18,612 nt of DNA, taken from the NCBI GenBank assembly GCA_023443455.1, contig JAEZUE010000093.1:1-18612 (forward strand). The letters are read 5' to 3'. Positions 6,596-14,283 of the stretch are shown in pieces (position 1 is the first letter of the stretch; each line of letters begins with the position of its first letter). The position numbers were made by a program, and so were the translations under genes. The notes beneath the pieces are model-generated. The model saw only the letters and a list, made by a program, of their open reading frames with translations, did no database searches and had not been told where the DNA came from. The DNA is from Verrucomicrobiota bacterium (GTDB lineage Bacteria > Verrucomicrobiota > Verrucomicrobiia > Opitutales > Opitutaceae).

Positions 6596-7825
6596 TCAGG
6601 CGGTGATGGTGGCCTGCTCCGCGGACGGGCCGCGGTGGCGGTGCCAGAGCAGGATGGCGAGCGCGGCGACCGACAGGGCGGTGCAGAAGACGAAGACCAT
6701 GCGGTAGCCCCAGGCCTGGGCGAGGCTGCCGAAGAGCAGGTAACCGGCGGTGCCGCCGATGCGCATGGCGTTGGAGTAGAGGTTGGTGGCGGTGCCGACC
6801 TGGTCGGGCAGGAAGTTCTGGAAGAAGGTGATCGCCACGCCGGAGGTGACCGCGACGACGGCGGCGCTGACGATCTGGAGCGGGTAGATGTGCCACGGCG
6901 CGCCGACGACCGACAGGCCGGCGTAGTACACGACCGACAGAATGAACGAGATACGGATGAGGCGGGCGTGGTCGCCGCGGGTGGCGAGCATGCCGAAGAA
7001 GAACATGAAGGGCAGTTCGAACACCGGAGCGACGCTGTAGATGATGCCGACCTGCTGTTGCGTGCCGTGGAGTGTCTCGAGGACGAGCAGTGGGAGGTTG
7101 CTCATGCAGATGGTGCCGGCGGTGAAGATCAGCACGAAGGCGACGAAGTGGGAGAGCACGACGGGGCGGGTGAGGGCCACGCGCAGCGGCATGGATTGCG
7201 CGGACTTGTTGCCGACGAATGGTGGCGCGTAGGGCACCCAGCGCAGGATCGCGAAGAGGAAGAACAGGAAGAACGAGGCGGCGACGAGGAAGGTGCCCTG
7301 GTAGGAGAAGACCGACATGACCCAGGCGGCGGTGGCCGGGCCGATCGTCCAGGAAAGGGCGAAGAACAGCCGGAACACATTCATGTACAGGGGCGTGTCG
7401 GTCGGCGGCACATCGGAGCGGCTGAGCATCTCGCGGGCGTGGGCGAAGAGTTGCGAGAAGCTGATCGACGAGATGCCGAGCAGGATCGAGCCGATGATGG
7501 TCAGCCAGACCACGTCGCGGACAAAGGCGTAGGCGGCGTAGCCGGCGGTGCCGCACAGTGCGCCGAGCACGAGCATGGCGCGCCGCGAGTAGCGGGTGTC
7601 GGACCAGTGGGCGAGCACGGTGCTGAGCACGATCGACGCGACCGAGGTGATCGTCATGAAGACGCCGAAGGTCAGGTCGCTCATCTTCACCTCGCGGGTG
7701 CCGAACATCGACATGAACGGGCCGACGAACGAGTACGCGAGCCCGAGCAGGACGTTGCAGGCGAGCAGGACGTTGAAGTCGCGATGCCGAAAGAGGGTGC
7801 GGGCGGTGGTGAAGAAGCGGTGCAT
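6596..7825 (-). CDS. MFS transporter, SetA-like sugar efflux type
   Basis: Inner-membrane transporter with 409 residues from ATG 7825 and about 12 hydrophobic segments, typical of the major facilitator superfamily. ATG 7825 (MHRFFTTARTLF) precedes the first membrane helix; upstream in-frame sequence is polar and arginine-rich and belongs to the intergenic region. Features close to the SET sugar-efflux family are the FGTREVKMSDLTFGVFMTI region (about 40-59), the AHWSDTRYSRRAMLVLG loop between helices 2 and 3, SFSQLFAHAREM, and the SWTIGPATAAWVM helix. Such exporters relieve sugar or sugar-phosphate stress by pumping out small sugars or analogues. The substrate here is unknown. It is divergent from a stand-alone Lrp ligand-binding domain, which might sense a related metabolite. 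Confidence 0.85.
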   Translation of the reverse strand: MHRFFTTARTLFRHRDFNVLLACNVLLGLAYSFVGPFMSMFGTREVKMSDLTFGVFMTITSVASIVLSTVLAHWSDTRYSRRAMLVLGALCGTAGYAAYAFVRDVVWLTIIGSILLGISSISFSQLFAHAREMLSRSDVPPTDTPLYMNVFRLFFALSWTIGPATAAWVMSVFSYQGTFLVAASFFLFFLFAILRWVPYAPPFVGNKSAQSMPLRVALTRPVVLSHFVAFVLIFTAGTICMSNLPLLVLETLHGTQQQVGIIYSVAPVFELPFMFFFGMLATRGDHARLIRISFILSVVYYAGLSVVGAPWHIYPLQIVSAAVVAVTSGVAITFFQNFLPDQVGTATNLYSNAMRIGGTAGYLLFGSLAQAWGYRMVFVFCTALSVAALAILLWHRHRGPSAEQATITA

Positions 7826-7980
7826 GCGGCGGGAGGTCCGGGCTTCTCCGCGGTCCGGCCCCGGCGCGCGAGCGGAATTGCAGGGCGATGCATTGGTCGG
7901 CCTTCGCCGCGCGAGGGCCGTGTCGGGTGGCGGGGCGGTATCGCATTGCGGGGACGGGGCGCGGCGCCATTCTCCCGGCC
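7826..7980. promoter_or_regulatory. Divergent promoter region, MFS / Lrp-like gene
   Basis: This 155-bp gap separates the divergent starts at 7825 and 7981. It is GC-rich, with a relatively AT-richer patch around 7874-7901 that holds an ATGCAT palindrome (7889-7894). No confident promoter boxes or SD sequences were found. The role is inferred from position. Confidence 0.3.
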
Positions 7981-8253
7981 ATGCCAACTGCCATTGTTCT
8001 CCTGAAGACCGACCGTCGCACCGTCACGGGTGTGGCCGAGCGCATTCTCGCGATTCCGGCGATCACCGATGTCTATTCGGTCTCGGGGCGCTTCGATCTG
8101 CTCGCCATCATCAAGTGCGAGTCGGTGGACATGATCGAATGTGTGATCACCGATGCCCTGTTGAAGACCGAGGGCATCCTCGACAGCGAGACCCTGTTTG
8201 CGTTCCGCAGTTACGACAAGCGCGAGGGCGGGCGAGCGGTGGATGTGGACTAG
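7981..8253 (+). CDS. Stand-alone Lrp/AsnC ligand-binding (RAM) domain protein
   Basis: 90 residues, equal to only the C-terminal effector-binding and oligomerisation half of Lrp/AsnC regulators. The pattern is the usual beta-alpha-beta-beta-alpha-beta: TAIVLLKTD, the helix TVTGVAERILAIPAI, VYSVSGRFDLLAIIKC, a second helix, and a closing strand near TLFAFRSY. There is no helix-turn-helix, so it cannot be a DNA-binding regulator alone. Stand-alone RAM proteins are known to bind amino acids or to pair with full-length Lrp proteins. ATG 7981 was chosen because the first beta strand follows at once; an upstream in-frame ATG at 7888 would add 31 residues without family resemblance. It lies 85 bp upstream of rpmI, where infC is found in many bacteria, and may be cotranscribed with rpmI-rplT. 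Confidence 0.85.
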   Translation: MPTAIVLLKTDRRTVTGVAERILAIPAITDVYSVSGRFDLLAIIKCESVDMIECVITDALLKTEGILDSETLFAFRSYDKREGGRAVDVD

Positions 8254-8338
8254 CGCGTTGGTGTGGTGGCGGTGGGAAACGCCCGAAATTCCCCCTTGCG
8301 TTCGGTCGGGCCGGTCCTTTTTCTGCCCGGCTCTCATC

Positions 8339-8533
8339 ATGCAGAAGACCAAGAAGTCCATCGCCAAGCGCTTCAAAATTTCCGGCACCGGAAAGCTGAT
8401 TCGCCGCACTCCGGGCTTCCGTCACCTGCTTGCCTCGAAGAGCACGAAGCAGAAGCGTCGTGCGTCGAAGGACAAGCTTGTGGCTCCCGGCCATGCCGAG
8501 GCGCTCCTCCGGAGCCTCCCGCACGGCCTCTGA
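8339..8533 (+). CDS. rpmI: 50S ribosomal protein L35
   Basis: 64 residues, the normal length for bL35, and very basic. The family pattern is clear: KKSIAKRFKISGTGKLIRR near the N-terminus, then GFRHLLASKSTKQKRR. It binds 23S rRNA in the large subunit. ATG 8339 has no upstream Shine-Dalgarno sequence. It is followed after 78 bp by rplT, the standard partner. infC, the usual first gene of this operon, is absent from the window, so the operon order differs from the common infC-rpmI-rplT. Confidence 0.96.
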   Translation: MQKTKKSIAKRFKISGTGKLIRRTPGFRHLLASKSTKQKRRASKDKLVAPGHAEALLRSLPHGL

Positions 8534-8553
8534 TCCCGGAATAAACAAGAACC

Positions 8554-8593
8554 GACCAGGCGGGTAACTCCCATCACAGGCGACCCGCCGGTC
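8554..8593 (+). promoter_or_regulatory. Stem-loop between rpmI and rplT, candidate L20 autoregulatory leader
   Basis: The arms GACC-A-GGCGGGT (8554-8565) and ACCCGCCGGTC (8583-8593) form 11 base pairs with one bulged A and a 17-base loop. The structure ends 18 bp before the rplT start. It is not followed by T residues and would sit in the middle of the operon, so a terminator is less likely than a translational control element. L20 represses its own operon in other bacteria by binding mRNA that mimics its 23S site; a link to this stem is inference. Confidence 0.4.
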
Positions 8594-8611
8594 CGAAACC
8601 ACACATATAAC

Positions 8612-8986
8612 ATGCCTCGTGTCACCAACGGTCCCGCCTCCCGCAAACGGCGGAAAAAGATGCTGAAGCAAGCCAGGGGCTACTTCGGCAACAAGTCCAA
8701 ACTGTATCGTTACGCCAAGGACGCAGTCAGCCACGCGCTCCTCTACGCGTACGATGATCGCAAGAAGAAGCGCTCCAACGCCCGCGCCCTGTGGATCGTG
8801 CGTATGAATGCCGCTTGCCGCAACGCCGGCATCACCTACAGCCGCTTCATCGAAGGCCTGAAGGCCGCCAACATCGGTCTGGACCGCAAGGTTCTCTCCG
8901 ACATGGCGATCCGCGACGAAGCCGCGTTTGCCGCCGTCGTCGAGCAGGCCCGCGCTGCCCTCCAGGCCAAGGTCGCCAAGGCCTGA
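8612..8986 (+). CDS. rplT: 50S ribosomal protein L20
   Basis: 124 residues, slightly longer than the usual 115-120. The family pattern is unmistakable: PRVTNGPASRKRRKKMLKQA, GYFGNKSKLYRYAKDAV, DRKKKRSNARALWIVRMNAA, then GITYSRFIEGLKAANIGLDRKVLSDMA. It binds 23S rRNA early in 50S assembly and in some bacteria represses its own operon. ATG 8612 is preceded by an AT-rich stretch (ACATATAAC) rather than a Shine-Dalgarno sequence. A strong terminator follows 24 bp after the stop, so this is probably the end of the rpmI-rplT transcript. Confidence 0.97.
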   Translation: MPRVTNGPASRKRRKKMLKQARGYFGNKSKLYRYAKDAVSHALLYAYDDRKKKRSNARALWIVRMNAACRNAGITYSRFIEGLKAANIGLDRKVLSDMAIRDEAAFAAVVEQARAALQAKVAKA

Positions 8987-9010
8987 GCCGTCGGCATCGA
9001 ATCCTTTCAC

Positions 9011-9043
9011 AAAGGCCGGGCGCATGTCGCCCGGCCTTTTTTG
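9011..9043 (+). terminator. Strong Rho-independent terminator after rplT
   Basis: Perfect 12-bp stem (arms 9011-9022 and 9028-9039; AAAGGCCGGGCG with its complement), 5-base loop CATGT, and a run of six T residues overlapping the end of the stem. This is the clearest intrinsic terminator in the window. Confidence 0.93.
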
Positions 9044-9061
9044 TCTCCGCAATTTCGAGGC

Positions 9062-9110
9062 AGGGCGATCCCTCCGGGTGAGCCGCGGCTCGGCCGGGAC
9101 GCCTCGCCCT
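9062..9110. repeat. Interspersed hairpin repeat ending in CCCTACC
   Basis: The outer arms AGGGCGA (9062-9068) and TCGCCCT (9104-9110) enclose a central perfect palindrome GAGCCGCGGCTC (9080-9091). CCCTACC at the right end is shared with the hairpin at 2362-2387, suggesting one family. It lies between the rplT terminator and pheS; no gene is seen there. The pheS promoter must lie within or just after it. Confidence 0.6.
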
Positions 9111-9196
9111 ACCATGCCTCCGCGGATCGTTCCCGCCCCGCCGTCATTTCCTGCGTTGCCCGCTTCGGGTTCTGTTCCACTCTTCGCCTTTCCATC

Positions 9197-10237
9197 ATGC
9201 AAGACGCCCTCAAATCCCTGGTCGAGAAAGCCCGCGGCGAACTGGCCGCGCTCAGCGTCCGTCCCGAATTCGAAGCCGCCAAGGCCCGTTATGTCGGACC
9301 CAACGGCGAGCTGACCGCGTTCATGAAGCAGCTCGGTTCGGCGCCGAAGGAGCAGAAGCCGATGCTCGGCAAGCTGATCAACCAGACCAAGGGCGAACTG
9401 CAGGGCCTGCTCGACGCCTCGCTCGCCCGCATCGAGCAGGCCGAGATCGCCGCCCAGCTCGGGCCGGCGATCGATCCCACGCTGCCCTCGCCCGACTCCG
9501 GCCCGGGTACGGTGCACCCGCTCACACTGGTGCGCGAGGAGCTCTGCCGCATCTTCCGCAAGGCCGGCTTCGCCGTCGTCGAAGGGCCCGAGGTCGAGAC
9601 CGAGTGGTACTGCTTCGACGCGCTCAACACCCCGCCCGACCACCCGGCGCGCGACCTCCAGGACACGTTCTACCTGCCGGAGAACGCGCTCGTGGCCAAC
9701 GTCTCGCAGCGCACCAAGGAGCGCTACCTGCTGCGCACCCACACCTCGTCGGTGCAGATCCGCACGATGCTCAAGCAGCAGCCGCCCATCCGCATCATCT
9801 CCCCCGGCCGCGTGTTCCGCCGCGACACCGTCGACGCCACGCACAGCGCCAACTTCCACCAGCTCGAGGGCCTCTACGTCGACCGCAACGTCACCGTGAA
9901 GGACCTCAAGGCGATCCTCGACTACCTCTTCCAGTCGTTGCTCGGCAAGGACATCAAAACCCGCTTCCGCCCGCACTACTTCGGCTACACCGAGCCGAGC
10001 TTCGAGGTCGACCTCTCCGCCAAGCACCTCGGCAAGATCGGCAAGGAGTGGGTCGAGATCATGGGCTGCGGCATGGTCGATCCGGCCGTGTTCGAGTCGG
10101 TCGGCTACGACCCGAACGAATGGAGTGGATACGCCTTCGGCATGGGCATCGAGCGCATCGCGATGATGCTCTACGGCGTCGACGACATCCGCTACTTCTA
10201 CCAGAACGACGCCCGCTTCCTCCGCCAGTTCGCCTGA
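9197..10237 (+). CDS. pheS: Phenylalanyl-tRNA synthetase alpha subunit
   Basis: Catalytic subunit of the (alpha-beta)2 enzyme that attaches Phe to tRNA-Phe. 346 residues, normal for bacteria. Residues 1-90 form the charged N-terminal coiled-coil arm that binds tRNA. The class II core follows: VHPLTLVREELCRIF, GFAVVEGPEVETEWYCFDALN, HPARDLQDTFYL, RTHTSSVQIRTM, motif 2 GRVFRRDTVDATH with FHQLEG, and motif 3 GMGIERIAMMLYGVDDIR near the end. ATG 9197 gives the standard N-terminus; an in-frame extension to 9041 runs through the terminator and repeat and was discarded. pheT follows after 43 bp, so the two form an operon that is separated from rplT by a terminator. Confidence 0.97.
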   Translation: MQDALKSLVEKARGELAALSVRPEFEAAKARYVGPNGELTAFMKQLGSAPKEQKPMLGKLINQTKGELQGLLDASLARIEQAEIAAQLGPAIDPTLPSPDSGPGTVHPLTLVREELCRIFRKAGFAVVEGPEVETEWYCFDALNTPPDHPARDLQDTFYLPENALVANVSQRTKERYLLRTHTSSVQIRTMLKQQPPIRIISPGRVFRRDTVDATHSANFHQLEGLYVDRNVTVKDLKAILDYLFQSLLGKDIKTRFRPHYFGYTEPSFEVDLSAKHLGKIGKEWVEIMGCGMVDPAVFESVGYDPNEWSGYAFGMGIERIAMMLYGVDDIRYFYQNDARFLRQFA

Positions 10238-10280
10238 GTGCCCGCCGCAACCAACACGAACAACCCAACGCGCTGTTCCC

Positions 10281-12743
10281 ATGAAACTTTCGCTCAACTG
10301 GCTCCGCCGCTACGTCGCCGTCGACCGCCCGGTCGACGAGATCTCCCACGCGCTCACCATGATCGGCTTCGAGGTCGAGGGCGTGATCCGCACCGGCCTG
10401 TCGCCGATCCCCCTGGTCGTCGTCGGCGAGATCCTCTCCCGCGACAAGCATCCCAACGCCGACAAGCTCTCCGTCTGCACCGTGCGCGTCGCCCCCGACG
10501 GCGAACCGCAGCAGATCGTCTGCGGTGCGCCCAACTGCGACGCGGGCAACCGCGTGCCCGTGGCGCTGCCGGGCGCGGTGATGCCGGGCGACTTCAAGAT
10601 CAAGGCGTCCAAGATCCGCGGCGTCGATTCCGCCGGCATGATGTGCTCGTCGCGCGAACTCGGCCTGGGCGACGACCACGGCGGCCTCCTGCTCCTCGAC
10701 GGCGCGCTGCCGCTCGGCACCCCGATCCACGACGCGCTCGGCGCGGGCGACGTGGTCTTCGACCTCGAGATCACACCCAACCGCCCCGACTGCCTCTCGC
10801 ACCTCGGCCTCGCCCGCGAGCTGGCCGCGTGGTTCCGCCTGCCGCTCCAGTATCCGGAACTCGTGACACCACCGCCCGCCGCGCACGCCCCGGCGGTGCC
10901 GCAGCTCTTCGAATCCGTCTCGGTGGTCGCCGAGGAGGACTGCCCGTTCTACACCGCGCACGTAATCGCCGGTGTGAAGATCGGTCCCAGCCCCGAGTGG
11001 CTGCAGGAGGCGCTGCGCGCCGTCGGCCTGCGCCCGATCAACAACGTGGTCGACGTCACCAATTTCGTGCTGCTCGAGACCGGCCAGCCGCTGCACGCGT
11101 TCGATGCGAAGAAGATCGCCGGCCGCCGGCTGATCATCCGCCGCGCGGGCGACGGCGAGAAGCTCGTCACGCTCGACGAGAAGGAGCGCACGCTCGACGG
11201 CCGCATGCTCGTGATCGCCGATGCGGAGAAACCGCTGGTGGTCGCCGGCATCATGGGCGGCGCCAACGCCGAGGTCGACGCCACCACGACCGACCTGGTG
11301 CTCGAGTCCGCGTTCTTCAAACCCACGGGAATCCGCGCCACCTCCAAGCGTCTCGGCTTGTCTTCGGATAGTTCCTACCGTTTTGAACGCGGGGTCGACC
11401 CCTGCGGCCTGCTGCCCGCGGCGCGCCGCGCGATCGACCTGATCGTCGAGACCGCCGGGGGCGCGTTGGTCGGTCCGCTCTTCAAGGTCGGCGGCGAGCC
11501 GGCGACCGTCACCGAGATCGAGGCCTCGCCCGAATGGATCCGCGGTCGCGCCGGCTACGACATCCCGGATGCGACGATGCGCGAGCTGCTCGAGTCGCTG
11601 GAGCTGGAGATCGTCGAGCGCCCCGCCGCCGAGGATCCGCGACGGGTGGAGTGGACGGTGAAGGTGCCGAGCTGGCGCGGCGACCTCGACCGCGCGGTCG
11701 ACCTGGTCGAGGAGGTCGTGCGCCTGCACGGCTGCGAGAAGATCCCGCCGGCGCCGGTCGTGGCGACCGCGTTGCCCGAGGCCGACGACCCGATCACCGA
11801 GTTCAACCGGGCGGCGACGGCGTATCTCGTCGGCCAGCACTTCCACGAGTGCATGAACTATTCGCAGCGTTCGGGGCGGGAGACCGCGGCGTGGATCTCC
11901 GAGACGGCGGCGCAGACGCTCGGTCTGGCGAACCCGTTCACCGAGGAGTATTCACATCTCCGTGCCACGGTCATCACCGGGCTGCTCGACAACCTGCTGC
12001 TCAACCAGGACCGCCGCACGGGGGCGACGCGGCTCTTCGAGGTCGGTCGCACCTTCCGCGAGCTGAACGGCAAGATCGTCGAGTGCCTCTCGGTCGGTTT
12101 CGTGATCCGGCTCGAGAGCGAGGAGACGCAGTGGCGCGAGCGTGCCGCGGCCGACTTCTACACCGCCAAGCGCCACCTGGCGGTCATCGCCGCCAACGCC
12201 GGCATCGGGCTGGAGAACCTGCGCGTGGCCGCGGTCGACGCGACGCATGCGGGCTGGCAGCCCGGGCATTCGGCCTCGTTCGGCCGGCTGGCCGACGGGT
12301 TCGAGGCGCGCTGTGGTCTCATGAATTTGGAGATGCTGCGCCGGCTCGGGCTCTCGGGCGGGGTGGTCGGCGGGATTCTGCACCTTCTGCCGGAGCGGCT
12401 CGCCGCCGTGCGGCCGCGGGCGAAGTTCAAGCCGTTCAGCCTCTTCCCGGCCGCGTTGCGCGACATCGCGCTCGTGGTCGACACTGCGGCCGTGGCCGAG
12501 AACGTGCGCCGCGATGTGGCCAAGGCGGCCCGGGCGGCGGCCGGCAACGCCGTCGCGCTGGAGAACGTGCGGCTCTTCGACGTGTACCAGGGCAAGGGGC
12601 TGCCGGAGGGCAAGAAGAGCCTGGCCTTCTCGCTGGCGTACCGCGCGGCCGACCGCACGCTCACCGACGACGAGGTCAACGCCGTCTTCCAGAAGGCGCA
12701 GGACGAGTTGTCCAAGAAGGCCGAGTACGCAATCCGGAAGTGA
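10281..12743 (+). CDS. pheT: Phenylalanyl-tRNA synthetase beta subunit
   Basis: 820 residues, typical of bacterial PheT. In order: N-terminal MKLSLNWLRRYV and FEVEGV; an EMAPII-like tRNA-binding domain at about 43-155 (HPNADKLSVCTVRV, QIVCGAPNCDAGNRVPVALPGA, IRGVDSAGMMCSSRELGL); FDLEITPNRPDCLSHLGLARE; the B3/B4 editing domain at about 210-385 (LRPINNVVDVTNFVLLETGQPLHAFDA, IMGG, SSYRFERGVDP); the B5 domain at about 410-480; the inactive synthetase-like core (LANPFTEEYSHLRATVITGLLDNL, FEVGRTF); and a ferredoxin-fold anticodon-binding domain at about 716-820. The subunit proofreads Tyr-tRNA(Phe) and anchors the tRNA. No frameshift or loss of a key segment was seen. Confidence 0.97.
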   Translation: MKLSLNWLRRYVAVDRPVDEISHALTMIGFEVEGVIRTGLSPIPLVVVGEILSRDKHPNADKLSVCTVRVAPDGEPQQIVCGAPNCDAGNRVPVALPGAVMPGDFKIKASKIRGVDSAGMMCSSRELGLGDDHGGLLLLDGALPLGTPIHDALGAGDVVFDLEITPNRPDCLSHLGLARELAAWFRLPLQYPELVTPPPAAHAPAVPQLFESVSVVAEEDCPFYTAHVIAGVKIGPSPEWLQEALRAVGLRPINNVVDVTNFVLLETGQPLHAFDAKKIAGRRLIIRRAGDGEKLVTLDEKERTLDGRMLVIADAEKPLVVAGIMGGANAEVDATTTDLVLESAFFKPTGIRATSKRLGLSSDSSYRFERGVDPCGLLPAARRAIDLIVETAGGALVGPLFKVGGEPATVTEIEASPEWIRGRAGYDIPDATMRELLESLELEIVERPAAEDPRRVEWTVKVPSWRGDLDRAVDLVEEVVRLHGCEKIPPAPVVATALPEADDPITEFNRAATAYLVGQHFHECMNYSQRSGRETAAWISETAAQTLGLANPFTEEYSHLRATVITGLLDNLLLNQDRRTGATRLFEVGRTFRELNGKIVECLSVGFVIRLESEETQWRERAAADFYTAKRHLAVIAANAGIGLENLRVAAVDATHAGWQPGHSASFGRLADGFEARCGLMNLEMLRRLGLSGGVVGGILHLLPERLAAVRPRAKFKPFSLFPAALRDIALVVDTAAVAENVRRDVAKAARAAAGNAVALENVRLFDVYQGKGLPEGKKSLAFSLAYRAADRTLTDDEVNAVFQKAQDELSKKAEYAIRK

Positions 12744-12754
12744 GCCGCGCGGGG

Positions 12755-12780
12755 CCGCGGTCGGGGATCCCCGGCTGCGG
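12755..12780 (+). terminator. GC-rich hairpin after pheT
   Basis: The inner palindrome CGGGGATCCCCG (12762-12773) is flanked by CCGC (12755-12758) and GCGG (12777-12780). It begins 12 bp after the pheT stop. There is no T-run, so it could be a Rho-dependent or weak terminator, or an RNA 3'-end stabiliser. Confidence 0.4.
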
Positions 12781-12820
12781 CGCGGGCGGGCGGTGCGTGG
12801 GCCGACCGCCTGATGATGCG

Positions 12821-12938
12821 GTCGAGAGGCGAGCGTCGAGGGACGAGCGCCAAACCATCGGTGGCGAGCTTCCATCACGAGTGCTTCGCCCGATCTCCTC
12901 TATCATCGGCCCCTCGACGCTCGTCACTCGTCACGCGA
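12821..12938. repeat. Inverted pair of heptanucleotide arrays between convergent genes
   Basis: The left array is four units of NNCGAGN in exact 7-bp register (GTCGAGA, GGCGAGC, GTCGAGG, GACGAGC; 12821-12848). The right array is four units of NNCTCGN-like sequence (CCCTCGA, CGCTCGT, CACTCGT, CACGCGA; 12911-12938). The arrays are inverted relative to each other and include a perfect 13-bp inverted repeat (12830-12842 with 12911-12923). The 62-bp centre has no gene. The element occupies most of the 277-bp gap between pheT and the convergent response regulator. Confidence 0.75.
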
Positions 12939-13020
12939 CCGAATGCCGACCGCCCGCGCGCGCGGGGCGAAGGGGGCGAGCCGGCGCAGCCTCGACGCTT
13001 CCACCGGTGAATGCCGTGGC

Positions 13021-14283
13021 TCAGAGCCGGGTCTTGGCGTCGCCGGTGCGGTGAAACCGATGGGCGATGGGGGAGAGTTCGTACACCGGCACGTTCTCCT
13101 CCTGCGGCATGCGGTCGGCACTGTTGGCGATCTGCTTGACCAGGTGCTCGGTGAGGGCCGAACCCCGTTCGGCGACGGGCGCGGTGCCGGCGGGGCGGTT
13201 CGTCGGATAGTGTGCGGCAACGATTTCGTTGAGACGCAGGTCCCAGGGGGAGCGGGGGCGCGGGGCGCTGGGGTAGCAGACGAGGGCGAGGTCGAAGAGC
13301 ACGCCGTCGAGGTCGAAGCGATACAGTTCGCTTTCGGCGGGGATGCGCAGGGCGGGCTCCCAAAGATCCCGTTGTTCGGCGCGACTGAGCAGCGGCGTGG
13401 CCACCTCGCAGCCTTTGCCGAAGAGGGCGCCTTTGAGTGCGGTGGCGATGACGGTCTGGATCTCGGCAAGGAAGCCGCAGATTTCGGAGGGACTCTGGGC
13501 TTTGCGGCGCAGGGCGCGCTCGTAGACGATCGCGGCCGACTTGGGCGTGATCTCGACGACCAGGTCGATCCAACGGTTGTGGTCCATGTCGAGGAAACCG
13601 GCCCACGCGGTGAAGGAAGCCACGCCGGTGGCGCGTTCCCCGGGCGGCGCCACGGTGGAGTTGGCGGAGAGGCCCAGTTCGGTGAGCGCGCGGGGCACCA
13701 GGGTCTGGATCTCGCCGGGGGTGAACCAGACCGGTGGCGGGTTGACCGGCGCCAGCGGCGGCGGGGCGCTTTCGGCCTCGGTGATCGGGTCGGCGGGGAG
13801 ATCGAGCGCTTCGACGGGCGGCTGGAGCTGTTGGGCAACGATCTCGCCGAGCAGGCTGTAGCGGCGGCCGAGCGAGTCGTATTGGTCGAGTTGTTTCTGC
13901 AGTGCGACCTGATAGCCGACGATCCGCTCCGCCACGCGCATGCGGGCGAGGAGTTCGTCGGGATCGAAGGGTTTGCTGATGAAGTCGTCGGCTCCCGCGT
14001 CGAGACCGGCGGTGATTTCTCCGGTCCGGAATTTCGAACTGACGATGATGATGTAGGGCTGGATGGCCGGCGCGGCCGCACGGAGCTGGCGGCACACCTC
14101 GGTGCCCTCGATGCCGGGCATGACCCAATCGAGCAGGGCGATCAGGGGGCCGTCGGCCTCGAGCAGCGCGGCGAGGGCGGCGTTGCCGTCGCTCACGACC
14201 ACGGGTTGGTAGTGCGCGTTTTCGAGCGCCCGGAACAAGATCTCGCGGGAGATGCGGTCGTCTTCGGCGATGAGGACCTTCAT
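13021..14283 (-). CDS. Response regulator with unassigned C-terminal output region (paralog 1)
   Basis: 420 residues from ATG 14283, chosen because its paralog starts at the equivalent MKILVADDD; an in-frame ATG at 14292 would add only MPA. Residues 1-120 are a CheY-like receiver with acidic Asp8/Asp9, the phospho-acceptor Asp52 (LLDWVMPG), Ser82 and Lys104 (SKPF). A helical, coiled-coil-like segment follows (about 113-160). The remainder (about 185-420) is shared with the gene upstream: an alpha/beta region around SFTAWAGFLDMDHNRWIDLVVEI and a C-terminal block ending VPVYELSPIAHRFHRTG. The middle region vaguely recalls CheX/CheC-type domains, but this is a pattern impression only. There is no DNA-binding domain, GGDEF, EAL or kinase segment. 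It lies 230 bp downstream of paralog 2 on the same strand. Confidence 0.85.
   Translation of the reverse strand: MKVLIAEDDRISREILFRALENAHYQPVVVSDGNAALAALLEADGPLIALLDWVMPGIEGTEVCRQLRAAAPAIQPYIIIVSSKFRTGEITAGLDAGADDFISKPFDPDELLARMRVAERIVGYQVALQKQLDQYDSLGRRYSLLGEIVAQQLQPPVEALDLPADPITEAESAPPPLAPVNPPPVWFTPGEIQTLVPRALTELGLSANSTVAPPGERATGVASFTAWAGFLDMDHNRWIDLVVEITPKSAAIVYERALRRKAQSPSEICGFLAEIQTVIATALKGALFGKGCEVATPLLSRAEQRDLWEPALRIPAESELYRFDLDGVLFDLALVCYPSAPRPRSPWDLRLNEIVAAHYPTNRPAGTAPVAERGSALTEHLVKQIANSADRMPQEENVPVYELSPIAHRFHRTGDAKTRL

Noticed and set aside
9041..9196. N-terminal extension of pheS
   Set aside because: It would be translated from the terminator T-run and the hairpin repeat; the family N-terminus is at ATG 9197.
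9044..9196. Attenuator or T-box leader for pheST
   Set aside because: No Phe-rich leader peptide, T-box motif or alternative terminator/antiterminator was seen; the hairpins belong to the rplT terminator and an interspersed repeat.
8147..10297. Minus-strand open frame of 716 codons over rpmI, rplT and pheS
   Set aside because: It is antisense to three firmly identified translation genes; its composition is typical of a GC-driven shadow frame.
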